Shown: piece by piece, positions 1-9,295 of the stretch
Layout: each line of letters begins with the position of its first letter
Position numbering within the stretch: the stretch's first letter is position 1
Origin: BAIKAL-G1 sp943370385
GTDB taxonomy: Bacteria > Cyanobacteriota > Cyanobacteriia > PCC-6307 > Cyanobiaceae
Direction: 5' to 3'
DNA: 64,000 nt
NCBI GenBank assembly: GCA_943370385.1
Contig: CALRQT020000013.1
Span: 33,402-97,401 of the forward strand
The notes under the pieces: generated by a model
What the model saw: the letters and a program-made list of their open reading frames with translations, nothing else
The model's database searches: none
Told to the model about the DNA's origin: nothing
Translations under genes and position numbers: made by a program

Positions 1-47
1 CATCGGCCTGGGTCAAGATTGCCCCTGTGCCCCGTTTGATTGCGCCC

Positions 48-302
48 ATGCGTTGCCCTGCTCCCCTGCTGGCCCTTGCTGCAGCCCTCGGTGCCTGGCT
101 GGGCGCGGCCCCTGCGGCGATGGCAGCCCCGGATCCAACGGGCCCAGGGGGCACCAAGGCGATGTTTGCCACGAAGGCCGAGGCGGAAGCCGCTGCCAAG
201 CAGTTCCACTGCCAAGGTGCCCACAAGATGGGAACGCTATGGATGCCTTGCGCCAGCCCCGGCGATGCCACCGGTAGCCACAGCGGCTCGATGGCGCATT
301 GA
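48..302 (+). CDS. small secreted DUF3721-type protein
   Basis: An 84-residue protein with an N-terminal hydrophobic signal-like segment (roughly residues 3-30, ending in alanine-rich sequence). It carries the DUF3721 signature: a run starting MFATKAEAEAAAK, then a Cys, a Gly-Ala-His-Lys-Met stretch and a closing LWMPC. These small proteins are common in marine and freshwater picocyanobacteria and have no established function. ATG 48 is preferred to GTG 27 because it places the signal segment at the N-terminus. The stop overlaps the next start (TGATG), so the two genes are probably co-transcribed. Family call is good, role unknown. Confidence 0.7.
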   Translation: MRCPAPLLALAAALGAWLGAAPAAMAAPDPTGPGGTKAMFATKAEAEAAAKQFHCQGAHKMGTLWMPCASPGDATGSHSGSMAH

Positions 303-730
303 TGGAAGGCTCTGGTTGTGGCTCCAAGCCCAAGCTGATCTCGATCGGCATTGCCCCCCTGGGGATCATCTCGATCGGCATCGTGCCGATGGGGGTGGTG
401 AGCATCGGTGTGGTGCCCATGGGCGTGATCAGCATTGGCGCTGTGGCCATGGGACTGATCAATGCATCTGTGGTGGGGATGGGCGTGTTGATCGCCGGCG
501 TCAATGTGATGGGTGTCTGGTGGGTTGGCTTGGAGGGCATGGGCCCCTACCGCCTGGGTGGCGAAGTGGGCCGGGTCCATCACCACCAGGAACACCAAGG
601 CGGCAGACCCAATCTCTACGCCTATCCGAGCAAGCAGGTGGCCCTTGAAAAAGCGAAGGAGCTGGGCTGCAGCGGCGTCCATGCCATGGGTTCGTTGTGG
701 ATGCCCTGCCAGGACCATCCAGGGCTCTAA
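302..730 (+). CDS. repeat protein with C-terminal DUF3721-like motif
   Basis: A 142-residue protein. Residues about 10-80 consist of a tandem hydrophobic repeat in which an Ile-Gly or Met-Gly pair recurs about every 10 residues (SIGIAPLG, SIGIVPMG, SIGVVPMG, SIGAVAMG). After a His-rich linker, the C-terminus has a DUF3721-like block with conserved Cys and LWMPC. The regular Gly spacing could form a membrane-associated or beta-helical layer; that is inference. It starts at ATG 302, overlapping the upstream stop, and shares its family module with the upstream gene. I do not know a function. Confidence 0.6.
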   Translation: MEGSGCGSKPKLISIGIAPLGIISIGIVPMGVVSIGVVPMGVISIGAVAMGLINASVVGMGVLIAGVNVMGVWWVGLEGMGPYRLGGEVGRVHHHQEHQGGRPNLYAYPSKQVALEKAKELGCSGVHAMGSLWMPCQDHPGL

Positions 731-1069
731 GCCCTTGATCACAAGGCTTTCCTGGCTGCACCGCTCCGGTTGGGATGAACAGCAGCTACCGCTTTGTAGT
801 AAGTGGTTTGCCGGTTGTGATCAGCCCCAAGGCCGTCAAGTCCAGAGGTTCATGCCAGCCACGGCCCCAACCTCACTGGTCAAGCCGGAGGGGGCCGCGG
901 TTCCAAGGCTCGGCGCCACAGGCCAACGCCTTAAGGGCAACAGGCCAAACAGCAGAAGCCCTGCTAGAGCTGACCAAGCTTGATCGGATCGGAAGGGACT
1001 GGTTCGCTGAGGCCCTTCGATCGGAACGGTCCCTGCACCCTGTTTGCGGTTGTGATCTGAAGCCTCGCC
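731..1069. other. intergenic region, no gene seen
   Basis: About 340 bp between the DUF3721 pair and the phytase-like gene. The reading frames that cross it show no recognisable domain and no ribosome binding site. It presumably holds the promoter of the downstream pair. Confidence 0.5.
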
Positions 1070-2029
1070 TTGGCCATCCCTCCCACTGTTGCACTGCCCT
1101 GCCCTCTCTCAGCCGGCTGGGAGCTGGTTGAGCAGCGGCTGATCGAACCCAGCCAGGGGGGCGGCTTCTCGGCTGGGGCCTACCGCGCCGAGGTTGATGA
1201 GTTGTGGCTCCTGAGTGATGGACCCCGCGGCAGCATCAGCCGGTGGCGGGGCCTGCGTGATCGGGGGCTCAGGGGGTTAGATCCGCTGCCGCCCCTCCGC
1301 CTGGACCAACCCCAACCGATGGATGGCGAAGGCCTCGTGCTGGATGGGGACAACCTCTGGCTGGCTAACGAGGGTCGCTTGCAGCCGCCCAGGCCTGCGG
1401 GCCTGCTGCGTTACAACCTGGGCACGGGGCAGCTCCAGCAGACCAAGGCCCTGCCGCCGGCCTGGCAACTGCAGGCCAAACAGGGCCTGCGCAGCAACGG
1501 CGGGCCCGAATCGCTGACGCGCCTACCGAGAAGCGGGGCGCTGCTGATGGCTGCAGAAATGCCCCTCCTGCAGGATCCCCCTGACCAAGTTCGGCTGCTG
1601 CGCTGGCAGCCCGATGGCACCGGCACGCTGCAGCCGGTTGAGCTGCGCCCCCTCGCCCTGCCGCCAGGGGGCTGGGGCCTAACAGACCTGCTGGCCACCG
1701 ATCAGGGGTTGCTCGGGCTGTGGCGCCATTTCGCAGCGCCCGACCAGTGGCAGGCCAGGCTCGTGCTGTACCCCGCCGCCGCCATGGCTGCCAAGCCCGC
1801 CAAAGCTCCTGCGGGCCAGCCCGTCAAGCCCCTGATCAGCTGGAATCTGTTGCAGCTGGGACTAGCCCCCGACAACTGGGAAGTGCTGTTGGCCGCCCCA
1901 CCCCTTGGCGATGGCCGTCCAAGCGTGCTGCTGGCGACCGACGACAACTTCAATCTCCTGCAACGCTCCCATCTGGCCAGGCTGGTGCCCCGCCAGCAAC
2001 CGGGCTGTTCAGCCCCACCCCATCCATGA
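1070..2029 (+). CDS. phytase-like esterase (beta-propeller)
   Basis: A protein of about 319 residues resembling the esterase-like domain of the phytase family (PF13449 type). It has a DELWLLSD strand near the N-terminus, then DGEGLVL followed by LWLANEG, and SNGGPESLTRL, the pattern of a calcium-binding propeller with acidic loop residues. Such proteins are mostly periplasmic or extracellular and often sit near phosphorus-acquisition genes, which fits its partner. Its stop overlaps the start of the PhoX-like gene by four bases (ATGA), implying translational coupling. The start (TTG 1070) is uncertain and no clear signal peptide is visible, so the true start may differ. Confidence 0.6.
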   Translation: MAIPPTVALPCPLSAGWELVEQRLIEPSQGGGFSAGAYRAEVDELWLLSDGPRGSISRWRGLRDRGLRGLDPLPPLRLDQPQPMDGEGLVLDGDNLWLANEGRLQPPRPAGLLRYNLGTGQLQQTKALPPAWQLQAKQGLRSNGGPESLTRLPRSGALLMAAEMPLLQDPPDQVRLLRWQPDGTGTLQPVELRPLALPPGGWGLTDLLATDQGLLGLWRHFAAPDQWQARLVLYPAAAMAAKPAKAPAGQPVKPLISWNLLQLGLAPDNWEVLLAAPPLGDGRPSVLLATDDNFNLLQRSHLARLVPRQQPGCSAPPHP

Positions 2030-4206
2030 ACGGCTCCGCGCTCAAACGCCGCCAGTTGTTGCAGTTGCTTGGCATCGGAGCCGGCAGCGGCGCAGCAGCG
2101 CTGGTCTCCCCCCTACTGGAAGCCCACAGCAGCACGGCAGGAAAGGCGATCTTGCCCTTTAAGCCGGTGCGGGCCCCCTTGCCCCTACCGAACGACGGAC
2201 TGGGCGCGGCTGAGCAGCGGCGGGTGTACCAAACGTTCAGCGTCGAGGACAAATTACTGGTTCCCGAGGGCTATCGAGCCGAGTTACTTGCTGTCTGGGG
2301 GGATCGTCTCGCTGCGGGTCGCTTCGGGTTCAACAACGACTACCTGGCGTTCCAGCCGCTCCCTGGTGGAATGGCTCTGTTGAGTGTCAACTTCGAATCC
2401 ATCAGCCCCAAGATCTGGGCGGCCGGCTACGGCGAAGCGGTGGGCAGCCCCCTGCCCCTAGATCAGCTCCAGCAGGCCCTGGCCAGCCGTGGCGGCAGCG
2501 TCGATTCGGCCAGCCTGGCGCCCGATGACCCCTTGCGCCCCCTGATTAAGGCCGTGGCCCAAGCCGCCATGGCCGATTTGGGCATTGGCGTGATCGAGCT
2601 CCAGCAGGGGAGCGACGGATGGCGCCGGATTAGCGGCAGCCCCTACGAGCGGCGGATCGATGGCCTCTCTGGCCTCAACCAGCCGGTGCAGGCCCTGCGC
2701 TGCAGCGGCCCGGCGGCGGCGGTGTTTCGTCATGGCGAGTTGCTGGGCTACCGCGACGGCCTGGGGGAGCGGATCATTGGCACCTTTGCCAACTGCGCTG
2801 GTGGCCACACCCCCTGGGGCACGGTGCTCAGCGCCGAAGAAAACTTTCAGTCCCAGGTGAGTGAAGCCGTCCATGCCGACGGATCGGCGGCCCCTCCCGC
2901 GGCGCGGCCGTTCCGCTGGGATGGATCACGGCTCGATGGGCATGGTAATCCCTTTGGCCTAGCCGGCAACAAGTACGGCTGGATGGTGGAATTCGATCCG
3001 CGTGAACCGAACACCGCTGCGGTGAAACACAGCCTGCTGGGTCGCTTTCGCCACGAGGCCGTCGCCGTGGTGGCCCGGCCCGGCGAGCCGTTAGTGGTGT
3101 ACTCCGGCTGCGATCGCCATGGCGGGCATGTGTACCGCTTTGTCAGTGAGGGGCTCGTGGGCGACCCGGGCGATCGCACCAATTCGCGGTTGTTTGAGGC
3201 CGGGCGCCTTGAGGTGGCCCGCTTCAACGCCGATGGCAGCGGCACCTGGATCACCCTGGAGGTCGACACGGTGGTGCAGCCCCAACAACCCAGCCATTAC
3301 GAACGCTTTGGCTTGCAGCAACCAACCCTGCTGCCCCATAGCGACCGCAAGCGCAGCGGCAGTGAAGCGCTCAACAGCGATGCCGAAGTGCAGTCCTATG
3401 GCAGTCGCTTCCGGAACCTGGGGGATCTCTACCCCTTAGGCGGCGATGACGGGGACGCGCAGCTGCGGCAGCAGGGGGCGATCCTGATCGATGCCCACCT
3501 GGCCGCCAACGCTGCCGGTGCCACCGCCTGCCCGCGACCAGAGGACACCGACATCGATCCAACCAACGGCGACCTGCTGATCGCCTTCACGGCAGCTGGC
3601 CGGGATGAGGGCGGCTGCAGTGATCCGGCGATCTTCCGCGGTCCCAAGGGCGAAGCCCTCTGGCCCCATGGCTGGGTGATGCGCCTGAGCGATGGCGGCA
3701 CCGGCCGGGGACCTGGCTTCCGTTGGCGGATGGTGGCCTTGGGCGGCCTGCCTTGGGAGGGCGGGCTCGGTTTCAGCCATCCCGACAACCTGGCCTTCGA
3801 CCCAGCCGGCAACCTCTGGCTGGTGACCGACCACCCGGGGGGGGAAGGCCTTGACGTGTTCGGCAACAACAGCTGCTGGCTCCTGCCGCGAGCCGGTGCA
3901 TTGGCAGGCCAGGCCCTCTGCTTTGCCATTGGTCCGGTGGAGTGTGAGCTGTGTGGCCCCTGCTTCGATCACGAGTTCCGCACCCTGTTCCTGGCGGTGC
4001 AGCACCCCGGCGAGGGCCATGGGGTGCGCCAGGGGAAGAAGGTGGAAGGCCAGGCCCACGCCCTAGTGGACCGCAACGGCAAACGCTTCGAGCAGCTGCG
4101 CTGGGTACCGCTCGGCTCCAACTGGCCCTCTGGCGTGCCCGGCAGGCCGCCCAGGCCCGGGGTTGTCGCGATCCGGCGCCTCGATGGTGGTCCCCTGGTG
4201 AGCTAA
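2026..4206 (+). CDS. PhoX / DUF839 family protein with Tat signal
   Basis: A 726-residue protein. The N-terminus has twin basic residues (KRRQLLQLLG) and a hydrophobic alanine/glycine stretch, as expected for a Tat substrate. Conserved DUF839/PhoX stretches follow: FGFNNDYLAF, CAGGHTPWGTVLSAEENF, YGWMVEFDP, RHEAVAVV, YSGCDRHGGHVYRF and DNLAFDPAGNLWLVTDH. Family members are calcium/iron phosphatases or related periplasmic proteins; calling this one an alkaline phosphatase is inference. A Cys-rich stretch (CELCGPC) lies near the C-terminus. It is coupled to the phytase-like gene, consistent with a phosphorus-scavenging pair. Confidence 0.8.
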   Translation: MNGSALKRRQLLQLLGIGAGSGAAALVSPLLEAHSSTAGKAILPFKPVRAPLPLPNDGLGAAEQRRVYQTFSVEDKLLVPEGYRAELLAVWGDRLAAGRFGFNNDYLAFQPLPGGMALLSVNFESISPKIWAAGYGEAVGSPLPLDQLQQALASRGGSVDSASLAPDDPLRPLIKAVAQAAMADLGIGVIELQQGSDGWRRISGSPYERRIDGLSGLNQPVQALRCSGPAAAVFRHGELLGYRDGLGERIIGTFANCAGGHTPWGTVLSAEENFQSQVSEAVHADGSAAPPAARPFRWDGSRLDGHGNPFGLAGNKYGWMVEFDPREPNTAAVKHSLLGRFRHEAVAVVARPGEPLVVYSGCDRHGGHVYRFVSEGLVGDPGDRTNSRLFEAGRLEVARFNADGSGTWITLEVDTVVQPQQPSHYERFGLQQPTLLPHSDRKRSGSEALNSDAEVQSYGSRFRNLGDLYPLGGDDGDAQLRQQGAILIDAHLAANAAGATACPRPEDTDIDPTNGDLLIAFTAAGRDEGGCSDPAIFRGPKGEALWPHGWVMRLSDGGTGRGPGFRWRMVALGGLPWEGGLGFSHPDNLAFDPAGNLWLVTDHPGGEGLDVFGNNSCWLLPRAGALAGQALCFAIGPVECELCGPCFDHEFRTLFLAVQHPGEGHGVRQGKKVEGQAHALVDRNGKRFEQLRWVPLGSNWPSGVPGRPPRPGVVAIRRLDGGPLVS

Positions 4207-4287
4207 TCGGTATCCGTTCGCCCCCTGAAACCGTCTTGAGCCCAGCCAAGTGCTCAAGACGGAAATGGCATGGGCTGACTTGTGGGT

Positions 4288-4767
4288 CTAGTTGATCACT
4301 TGTAGGCTTTTGATCTGCCAACGCCGGATTGCGGCTGCCAGGCTGTTCAGGGCCTGGCGATCTGGAATACAAATGCAACCGACGCCCGGAAAGCAATGGT
4401 GAATGCCAAGGGCCGAACGGCTGGTGGCAAATTTCGGCTGTAAGTCAATCCAGAGGTCCTGGCCATGGGGCTCTGGCGAACCGAGGCGATAGGAGCCGGG
4501 AGGTAGGGGTGAGCCATTGCCAGGAGACCAACGGCGGTCGAGCCGTTGGCGATTGCTGGATCCTGAGGCTGCTTTCCAACTGGCAACCTGCTTGTTGGGG
4601 CCATCCGTGAGCTTGAGAAGCCATACCGGATCGCCATTGCGATAGGTGTCTTTTGTGCGCTCCAGCGTGAGGATTACTGCAGAATTTGCGCTGATCGGCA
4701 GCGTGGCAATGCAGAACACCAGTGCGATTCCGATGGTCCTGGGCCACCTCTGATGAGCCATCGACAT
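4288..4767 (-). CDS. secreted L,D-transpeptidase-like protein
   Basis: A 159-residue protein with a hydrophobic signal segment at residues 9-30. The mature part resembles a small L,D-transpeptidase/YkuD-like fold: an early strand ILTLERTK, then SRSALGIHHCFPGVGCICI, where His and the last Cys sit where the HG...GC catalytic motif is expected. The usual Ser-x-Gly-Cys is replaced by Val-Gly-Cys, so activity is not certain. If active it would cross-link peptidoglycan outside the membrane. It stands alone between two convergent or diverging neighbours. Confidence 0.5.
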   Translation of the reverse strand: MSMAHQRWPRTIGIALVFCIATLPISANSAVILTLERTKDTYRNGDPVWLLKLTDGPNKQVASWKAASGSSNRQRLDRRWSPGNGSPLPPGSYRLGSPEPHGQDLWIDLQPKFATSRSALGIHHCFPGVGCICIPDRQALNSLAAAIRRWQIKSLQVIN

Positions 4768-4917
4768 GGATTATCTGCACTCAAGGTGTAATCAATTTAT
4801 AGGGCTGATCAGTTGACTTCGCCCAATGCCTAAAGGCCTTACTATCAACGGGGCCTATCAACGAACCATTAGGGAGCTAGCAGCCCCTAGGGATTCTGTA
4901 GCCCCGCTACTCACCAA

Positions 4918-5140
4918 TTGATTGCGATCGGCAGGCCCAGGGCTCCTTGCCCCCCTTCCATGCCCCAGCGTTGACATGCTGCTCTATCCAGCCTTCCCGA
5001 GCAAATTCAATGCCATCAGACGCGATCCAGCGACGGCAGGGCCAGCCATCCAGGTAGACGCTAAGGACCCAGGAGAGGCCATTGCCCCCTGGGGCGATGG
5101 ACACCACCATGGAATTCAACGGCTGAAAATCCAGGCCCAA
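4918..5140 (-). pseudogene. decayed extension of the C39-like peptidase gene
   Basis: The reading frame that overlaps the end of the C39-like gene continues in a coding-like way (NGLSWVLSVYLDGWPC, then EFAREGWIEQHV). At a run of six C residues on the plus strand (4949-4954) another frame takes over and closes with GLPIAINW and a stop near 4918. This suggests a longer ancestral protein broken by two frameshifts, one near 5145 and one at the homopolymer. It could also be a separate short gene. Confidence 0.35.
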
Positions 5141-5877
5141 CCGGAGCTGGCACCTTCCGGCAGCCAGCGGGGATTGGTGTTGGTAAAGGAGTAGTGCTGG
5201 TTCCGGCCGGCCCCCTGGCCTTGGCGGGCCCAGCCACCGTGAATGAGATCCAGTTCGCCGTAGGGGTCATGGGCGAGCCAACCGCTGGCGTCATACCCAC
5301 GAATGGCGATGTAGTGGCCGCCTCCATTCGGGGCCGTGACTGGGCCGTGGTGGAGGATCCCGAAGGCCAGGCCAAAGCCCTGATCTAGTTCAGCTTTAGC
5401 CCGCTCCACACTGCAGGAGGTGATGAACCGCCCCGGGGCCTTGAGTTCCTTCAGGGCAGCGGCATGGGCGGCCTGCTGGGTGGTGTCGCCATGGCGCTGC
5501 ACGACCTGGAGGTAATCGAGGTCGTCCTTGATGCCTGGAACCCGCAAAAACGCCAAGTTCATGGCGATCGAGGAGCACTGGCAATGGCGCCAGCCATCGG
5601 GGCCATCGTTGGTTTGATCAAAGAAGGGCAGGGCCAGGGCGACGGCTCCATCGCCATCGCCATCGCTTTTTGTGTCAGGACGTGGTTTTGGCTTTAACGG
5701 CGTCGGTTGCTTGCTGAATTCCCTTGCCCAGGGGGCCTGCCCATCCAGGATCTGCTGCCCTCCTTCTAGGGAAGCGATGGCTGCATGGAGGAGCTTGATC
5801 GCTGCAATCTGCTGGGGTTGGGCGCGGTAGTTCTGCCAGCGATCGATAAAACGCTCGACGCCCATTGGCTCGGCCAT
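5116..5877 (-). CDS. C39-like papain-fold cysteine peptidase
   Basis: A 253-residue protein. An N-terminal helical region and an acidic/glycine linker lead to a papain-like domain. A CQCSSIAMNLAFL segment carries the candidate nucleophile Cys and helix. GGGHYIAIRGYDASGWLAHDPYG carries the catalytic His and the Asp/Asn-type partner. This is the pattern of C39-family and related DUF3335-type peptidases. No signal peptide is seen. The frame stops at SGWAWIFSR, but the adjacent frame looks coding beyond it, so the C-terminus may be truncated by a frameshift. Confidence 0.6.
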   Translation of the reverse strand: MAEPMGVERFIDRWQNYRAQPQQIAAIKLLHAAIASLEGGQQILDGQAPWAREFSKQPTPLKPKPRPDTKSDGDGDGAVALALPFFDQTNDGPDGWRHCQCSSIAMNLAFLRVPGIKDDLDYLQVVQRHGDTTQQAAHAAALKELKAPGRFITSCSVERAKAELDQGFGLAFGILHHGPVTAPNGGGHYIAIRGYDASGWLAHDPYGELDLIHGGWARQGQGAGRNQHYSFTNTNPRWLPEGASSGWAWIFSR

Positions 5878-6177
5878 GGCGATAGCAGGCGGGGACCCTA
5901 ATGATCACCTGGTTTTTTAGGCAGTAGACCTGCCCCCATGCGGCGTTATGGCGTCTTTACTGCCTGGGGCTAAGGCGCAGACCCATGGCCCGGCAGAAGA
6001 CGGAGACGCTGCACAGAGTGGCGCAGAGTGGCGTCCGGAAGCGATTGAGAACCGCGATGCCGTGGCCACGCACCGCGGCCAATAAGATCTAGGGGCCATC
6101 ACCTCGCAAAAGTGGTGGCTCAAGGCGATCAAGTCACGAGGCTGAACAAGCAGCCCAGGGTGAACGGATCGATCCAA
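5878..6177. other. intergenic region, no gene seen
   Basis: Three hundred bases between the S8 protease gene and the C39-like gene, both on the minus strand. The single frame through it has no domain-like features and is rejected as a gene. Confidence 0.5.
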
Positions 6178-8334
6178 TCAAGCCCAGACGACATCAGCTG
6201 ATGTGGGGCTGCTATTGGTAAAGATCGCAATCAATTCATCCTGATTTGAGCCTGTAAGGTTTAACTTGCCATTGCCATTGCGGTCCCAGTAAAGCGAGGT
6301 GTTGCCCTGGCTTGCTGACGTTAGGTAGCTGGCGCTAAAGAGTTGAATCTTGTCAACACCACTTGTAAAATCCTGAATGCGGGCATAGTCGCCGATGCCC
6401 AAGTTGCCATTGATTCGGTCGTTATAGAAGAGTCCCCGTTTGTCACCCAACACGAAAACATCAGCGCCGGAGCCGCCCGTGAGCACGTCGATCTGACTCG
6501 CCCCCATGGCCTTGGCAGAGGTGCCACTGGCCAGAACTCCACTGATTCGGTCATTACCAGTGCTGCCGGTGATGATGTCGGAGCCAGTGGTTCCCCAGAG
6601 CACCCGATCGGCTGCCGGGGGAAGCGGGCTATCGATCAGGTTGATGCTGGCCTGGGCAACTGGCTGATCGGGGGCATTGGTTTGAAATAGGGATACCAGC
6701 AAGCTTTCGTTCCCTTCAATCAGGTTGTCGGCTAGCACAGTGGTGCTGAAGCTGCCACGGCCACTGGCGTCGATGCTGATCGAGGCCGTGAGACTCCCCG
6801 ATGCAAAGTCTCCAGCACTGATGCCGCCGCCTGAAAACTGCAGGCTGAGCACCGTTCCAGCAGCAATATTTGTGGTGGTCACTGCGATGGCGAGGCTCCC
6901 GCCTTCATTGATGCTCGTTAGAGCCTGCAGCGAGAAGGTTGGCGGGGTTGGAATGACACCTGTAGCTGCTAGGGCAAACGGGTCGGCCGTGCCAGCCACG
7001 ACAGGGGTCACCAGGGAGCCGGCTTTAACGCCATCAGTGAGCAACAGACCGGCCACATGGGGCGCCGCCATCGAGGTGCCACTCAAATAGGCGAGTTGAC
7101 CGCCCTGAAAATAAGAAAGCACACCTACGCCTGGTGCCGACAGATCGATGTCGTCAACCGGGTCACTGGCATCGAGCCGATCCCAGTTGGACCAGCTGGC
7201 CATTGTGTAGGTTGAATCAACTGCGGAAACGGTATACACATTGGGATGGTCACCGGCATTGGCCGGTGAAAAACCATCGACATCCTGACCGCTGTTGCCA
7301 GCCGCGATCGCAAAACGAATCCCCTGATTGGCAGCATTAATGATTGCATTGCTCAGCGCACTGCTCAGACCACCACCCAGGCTCATATTGATCACCACCT
7401 TCGAGCGGTCCAGGCCGTTGGTGTTGATCACACCCACGGCGTAGTTAATCGCGTCGATGATCGTGGTGATCGTGGCACCACCACCACTATTGGCAAAGAC
7501 TTTGAGGGAAACGACCTGGGCACCAGGGGCAACGCCCACGACCCCTTTCCCGTTAGCAAGGGCTGCAATGGTTCCGGCGACGTGGGTACCGTGGCCGACG
7601 CCGTCACTGTAAGCGCTTTCACCGGCGATAAAGCTCTTGGACCAAGTGCTATTGAGATTTAAGTCGCCAGTGGTGTCTAGAACCCCTGAATCGATGACAA
7701 AAACAGTGCTCCCGATGCCGATATTGCCCTTGCTGCTGACATCAAATCCATTCCAAACAGCCTTGACTCCCCAGGGAAGGGTTTCGCCACTAACGCTAGT
7801 TGTGTCACCGTAAGTGGTGGCATTAAGCCCGATGTCTTCGAGGCTGTAACTTGAATTGAAGGCTTGCCCGGCTCGATCTGGCTTCTGCCAGAGAAGTTTC
7901 TTGAACGCCAGCGATACGGTGCCCTCGTCCTGGCTGGACTGGCCTGGTTCAACGGTCACCGGGGGCATCATCGGCACCGCTCGATCCGCTTCGACACTGC
8001 GGATTCCGGGTATCTGGCGCAGGGACTCGGCCTGGGAGTCGCCCAGGTCGACACTGAAGGCGCCCAGTTGGTCAAACAATTGGCGTGGCTGCAGCTCCAC
8101 GGAGACGTCGTCTAGCAGGGATCGAACCGTCGCCGCTAGGTTTTTGGGCAAGGGAGCGCGATCCAGACTCACCACATAGGTCCGTGTGCCCGTGATACCT
8201 GATGCTGGCTCCGCCTGATTGGCCTCAAGGCCAAGGTTTAAACCAATCCCATCCTGCTGGCTCCAGCCAGGCTGGAGGCTCCACAGCTCGGCAAGGGAGG
8301 TGTCAATGAAGGAAATACTTTTAGCTTTTGACAT
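6178..8334 (-). CDS. subtilisin-like (S8) protease with RTX-like C-terminus
   Basis: A 718-residue protein. Residues 50-120 look like an I9-type prodomain. The catalytic domain follows with Asp215 (VFVIDSG), His248 (GHGTHVAG) and Ser421 (GTSMAAPH), all intact. Residues about 465-570 resemble a Calx-beta repeat, and about 580-650 contain calcium-binding nonapeptide-like repeats (GSTGNDRISG, LTGGSGADVFVLGD). There is no N-terminal signal peptide; together with the C-terminal RTX-like part this suggests type I secretion. No ABC exporter genes are in the window. Predicted role: extracellular proteolysis or cell-surface processing. Confidence 0.85.
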   Translation of the reverse strand: MSKAKSISFIDTSLAELWSLQPGWSQQDGIGLNLGLEANQAEPASGITGTRTYVVSLDRAPLPKNLAATVRSLLDDVSVELQPRQLFDQLGAFSVDLGDSQAESLRQIPGIRSVEADRAVPMMPPVTVEPGQSSQDEGTVSLAFKKLLWQKPDRAGQAFNSSYSLEDIGLNATTYGDTTSVSGETLPWGVKAVWNGFDVSSKGNIGIGSTVFVIDSGVLDTTGDLNLNSTWSKSFIAGESAYSDGVGHGTHVAGTIAALANGKGVVGVAPGAQVVSLKVFANSGGGATITTIIDAINYAVGVINTNGLDRSKVVINMSLGGGLSSALSNAIINAANQGIRFAIAAGNSGQDVDGFSPANAGDHPNVYTVSAVDSTYTMASWSNWDRLDASDPVDDIDLSAPGVGVLSYFQGGQLAYLSGTSMAAPHVAGLLLTDGVKAGSLVTPVVAGTADPFALAATGVIPTPPTFSLQALTSINEGGSLAIAVTTTNIAAGTVLSLQFSGGGISAGDFASGSLTASISIDASGRGSFSTTVLADNLIEGNESLLVSLFQTNAPDQPVAQASINLIDSPLPPAADRVLWGTTGSDIITGSTGNDRISGVLASGTSAKAMGASQIDVLTGGSGADVFVLGDKRGLFYNDRINGNLGIGDYARIQDFTSGVDKIQLFSASYLTSASQGNTSLYWDRNGNGKLNLTGSNQDELIAIFTNSSPTSADVVWA

Positions 8335-9295
8335 GATGTCTAACTATTTAAGTCGAGCAGGAGCTAGTGGTTATCCACCCATAGGTGGAAGAGTCAATAC
8401 TAGCGGGCCAGGATGGTTGGCCCCCTAGGTCCTGTCAGCACAGGCCTCCAGCGTGGCTAGAGCCAAACAGGGCAAAACCCTGTGCTGAAGGGCGATTCGG
8501 GCTGGAGGCGCCAAGGTTGAGTCACATTCAGACATACGTTCGGTGGTCCCTGTGGTCCCTAGATCGGTCGCCCAAGGCACGGCATCCACCCCGATCGCCA
8601 ACTAGACGTAGCCCTGCCAAATCAAATGCACGATCGTGGCCGCGTTTGAGCCGAAGCCAAAGGAACCGTCCAAATCAGCAGGGTCAGCGGCGCGCAGGTT
8701 CCAATAGGAAAGGATTGGGGTCTGGGTGACTTTCGGCAGGACCCAAGCCACTACATACACGTGGCTGCCCGGTCCCATCCAGTGAGGCGTAAGGAAACCA
8801 CCCAACCAAGACGACCATTCGCAGCCCTTGAGGCCAGATGCACCATGAAGGCTCCTGCGCGCAGCCCCACCCACAGGGAGTAAACGTCGGGGGGGGTGCT
8901 GGTTTGCTGGGCTTCTTGAAGTCCTAAAAGTCCGATTTCACTCTTTATGCCATTCCCGTGACGTTCATCTGCCGGAGAAAGGACAACAGATCTTCGGCGC
9001 CAATGGATTCATCGGGCTTGAAAATTTTAGTGCGACACTGATCGATTTCCATGCTCTGCTTTCGTCTGTTTGGTCCCTAAGCTCTGAAGATTAGTCGCGC
9101 TATCCCAGTAAGTTGTTTGGGGCCCGCACCTCGATTCTCATCATGGATTGCATGTTGCTAAAATCGATTGCGCAGTTAGATTGTCCACATGCTTTGATTC
9201 CTTGGTATCTGCAGCTCATGTCAGGCCGTGGCTGTTATTATTTGGCTGTGGAACCCATGGGCCTACAGGTTTTGCCTAAAACTGCTAGGAGCTCG
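8335..9295. other. long non-coding or decayed region
   Basis: Nearly 1 kb without a convincing gene. A minus-strand frame at 8602-8874 (ending in HLIWQGYV) has some coding-like composition but no recognisable family. It may be a gene remnant. The region presumably holds divergent promoters for the S8 protease gene and the gene at 9296. Confidence 0.45.

Noticed and set aside
3436..4059. Long minus-strand frames opposite the PhoX-like gene
   Set aside because: They are antisense shadows of a GC-rich gene with clear domain motifs on the plus strand and have no domain features themselves.
8602..8874. Minus-strand frame ending HLIWQGYV
   Set aside because: Some coding-like composition but no family, no ribosome binding site and a start in Gly/Arg-rich sequence; kept only as a note in the intergenic entry.
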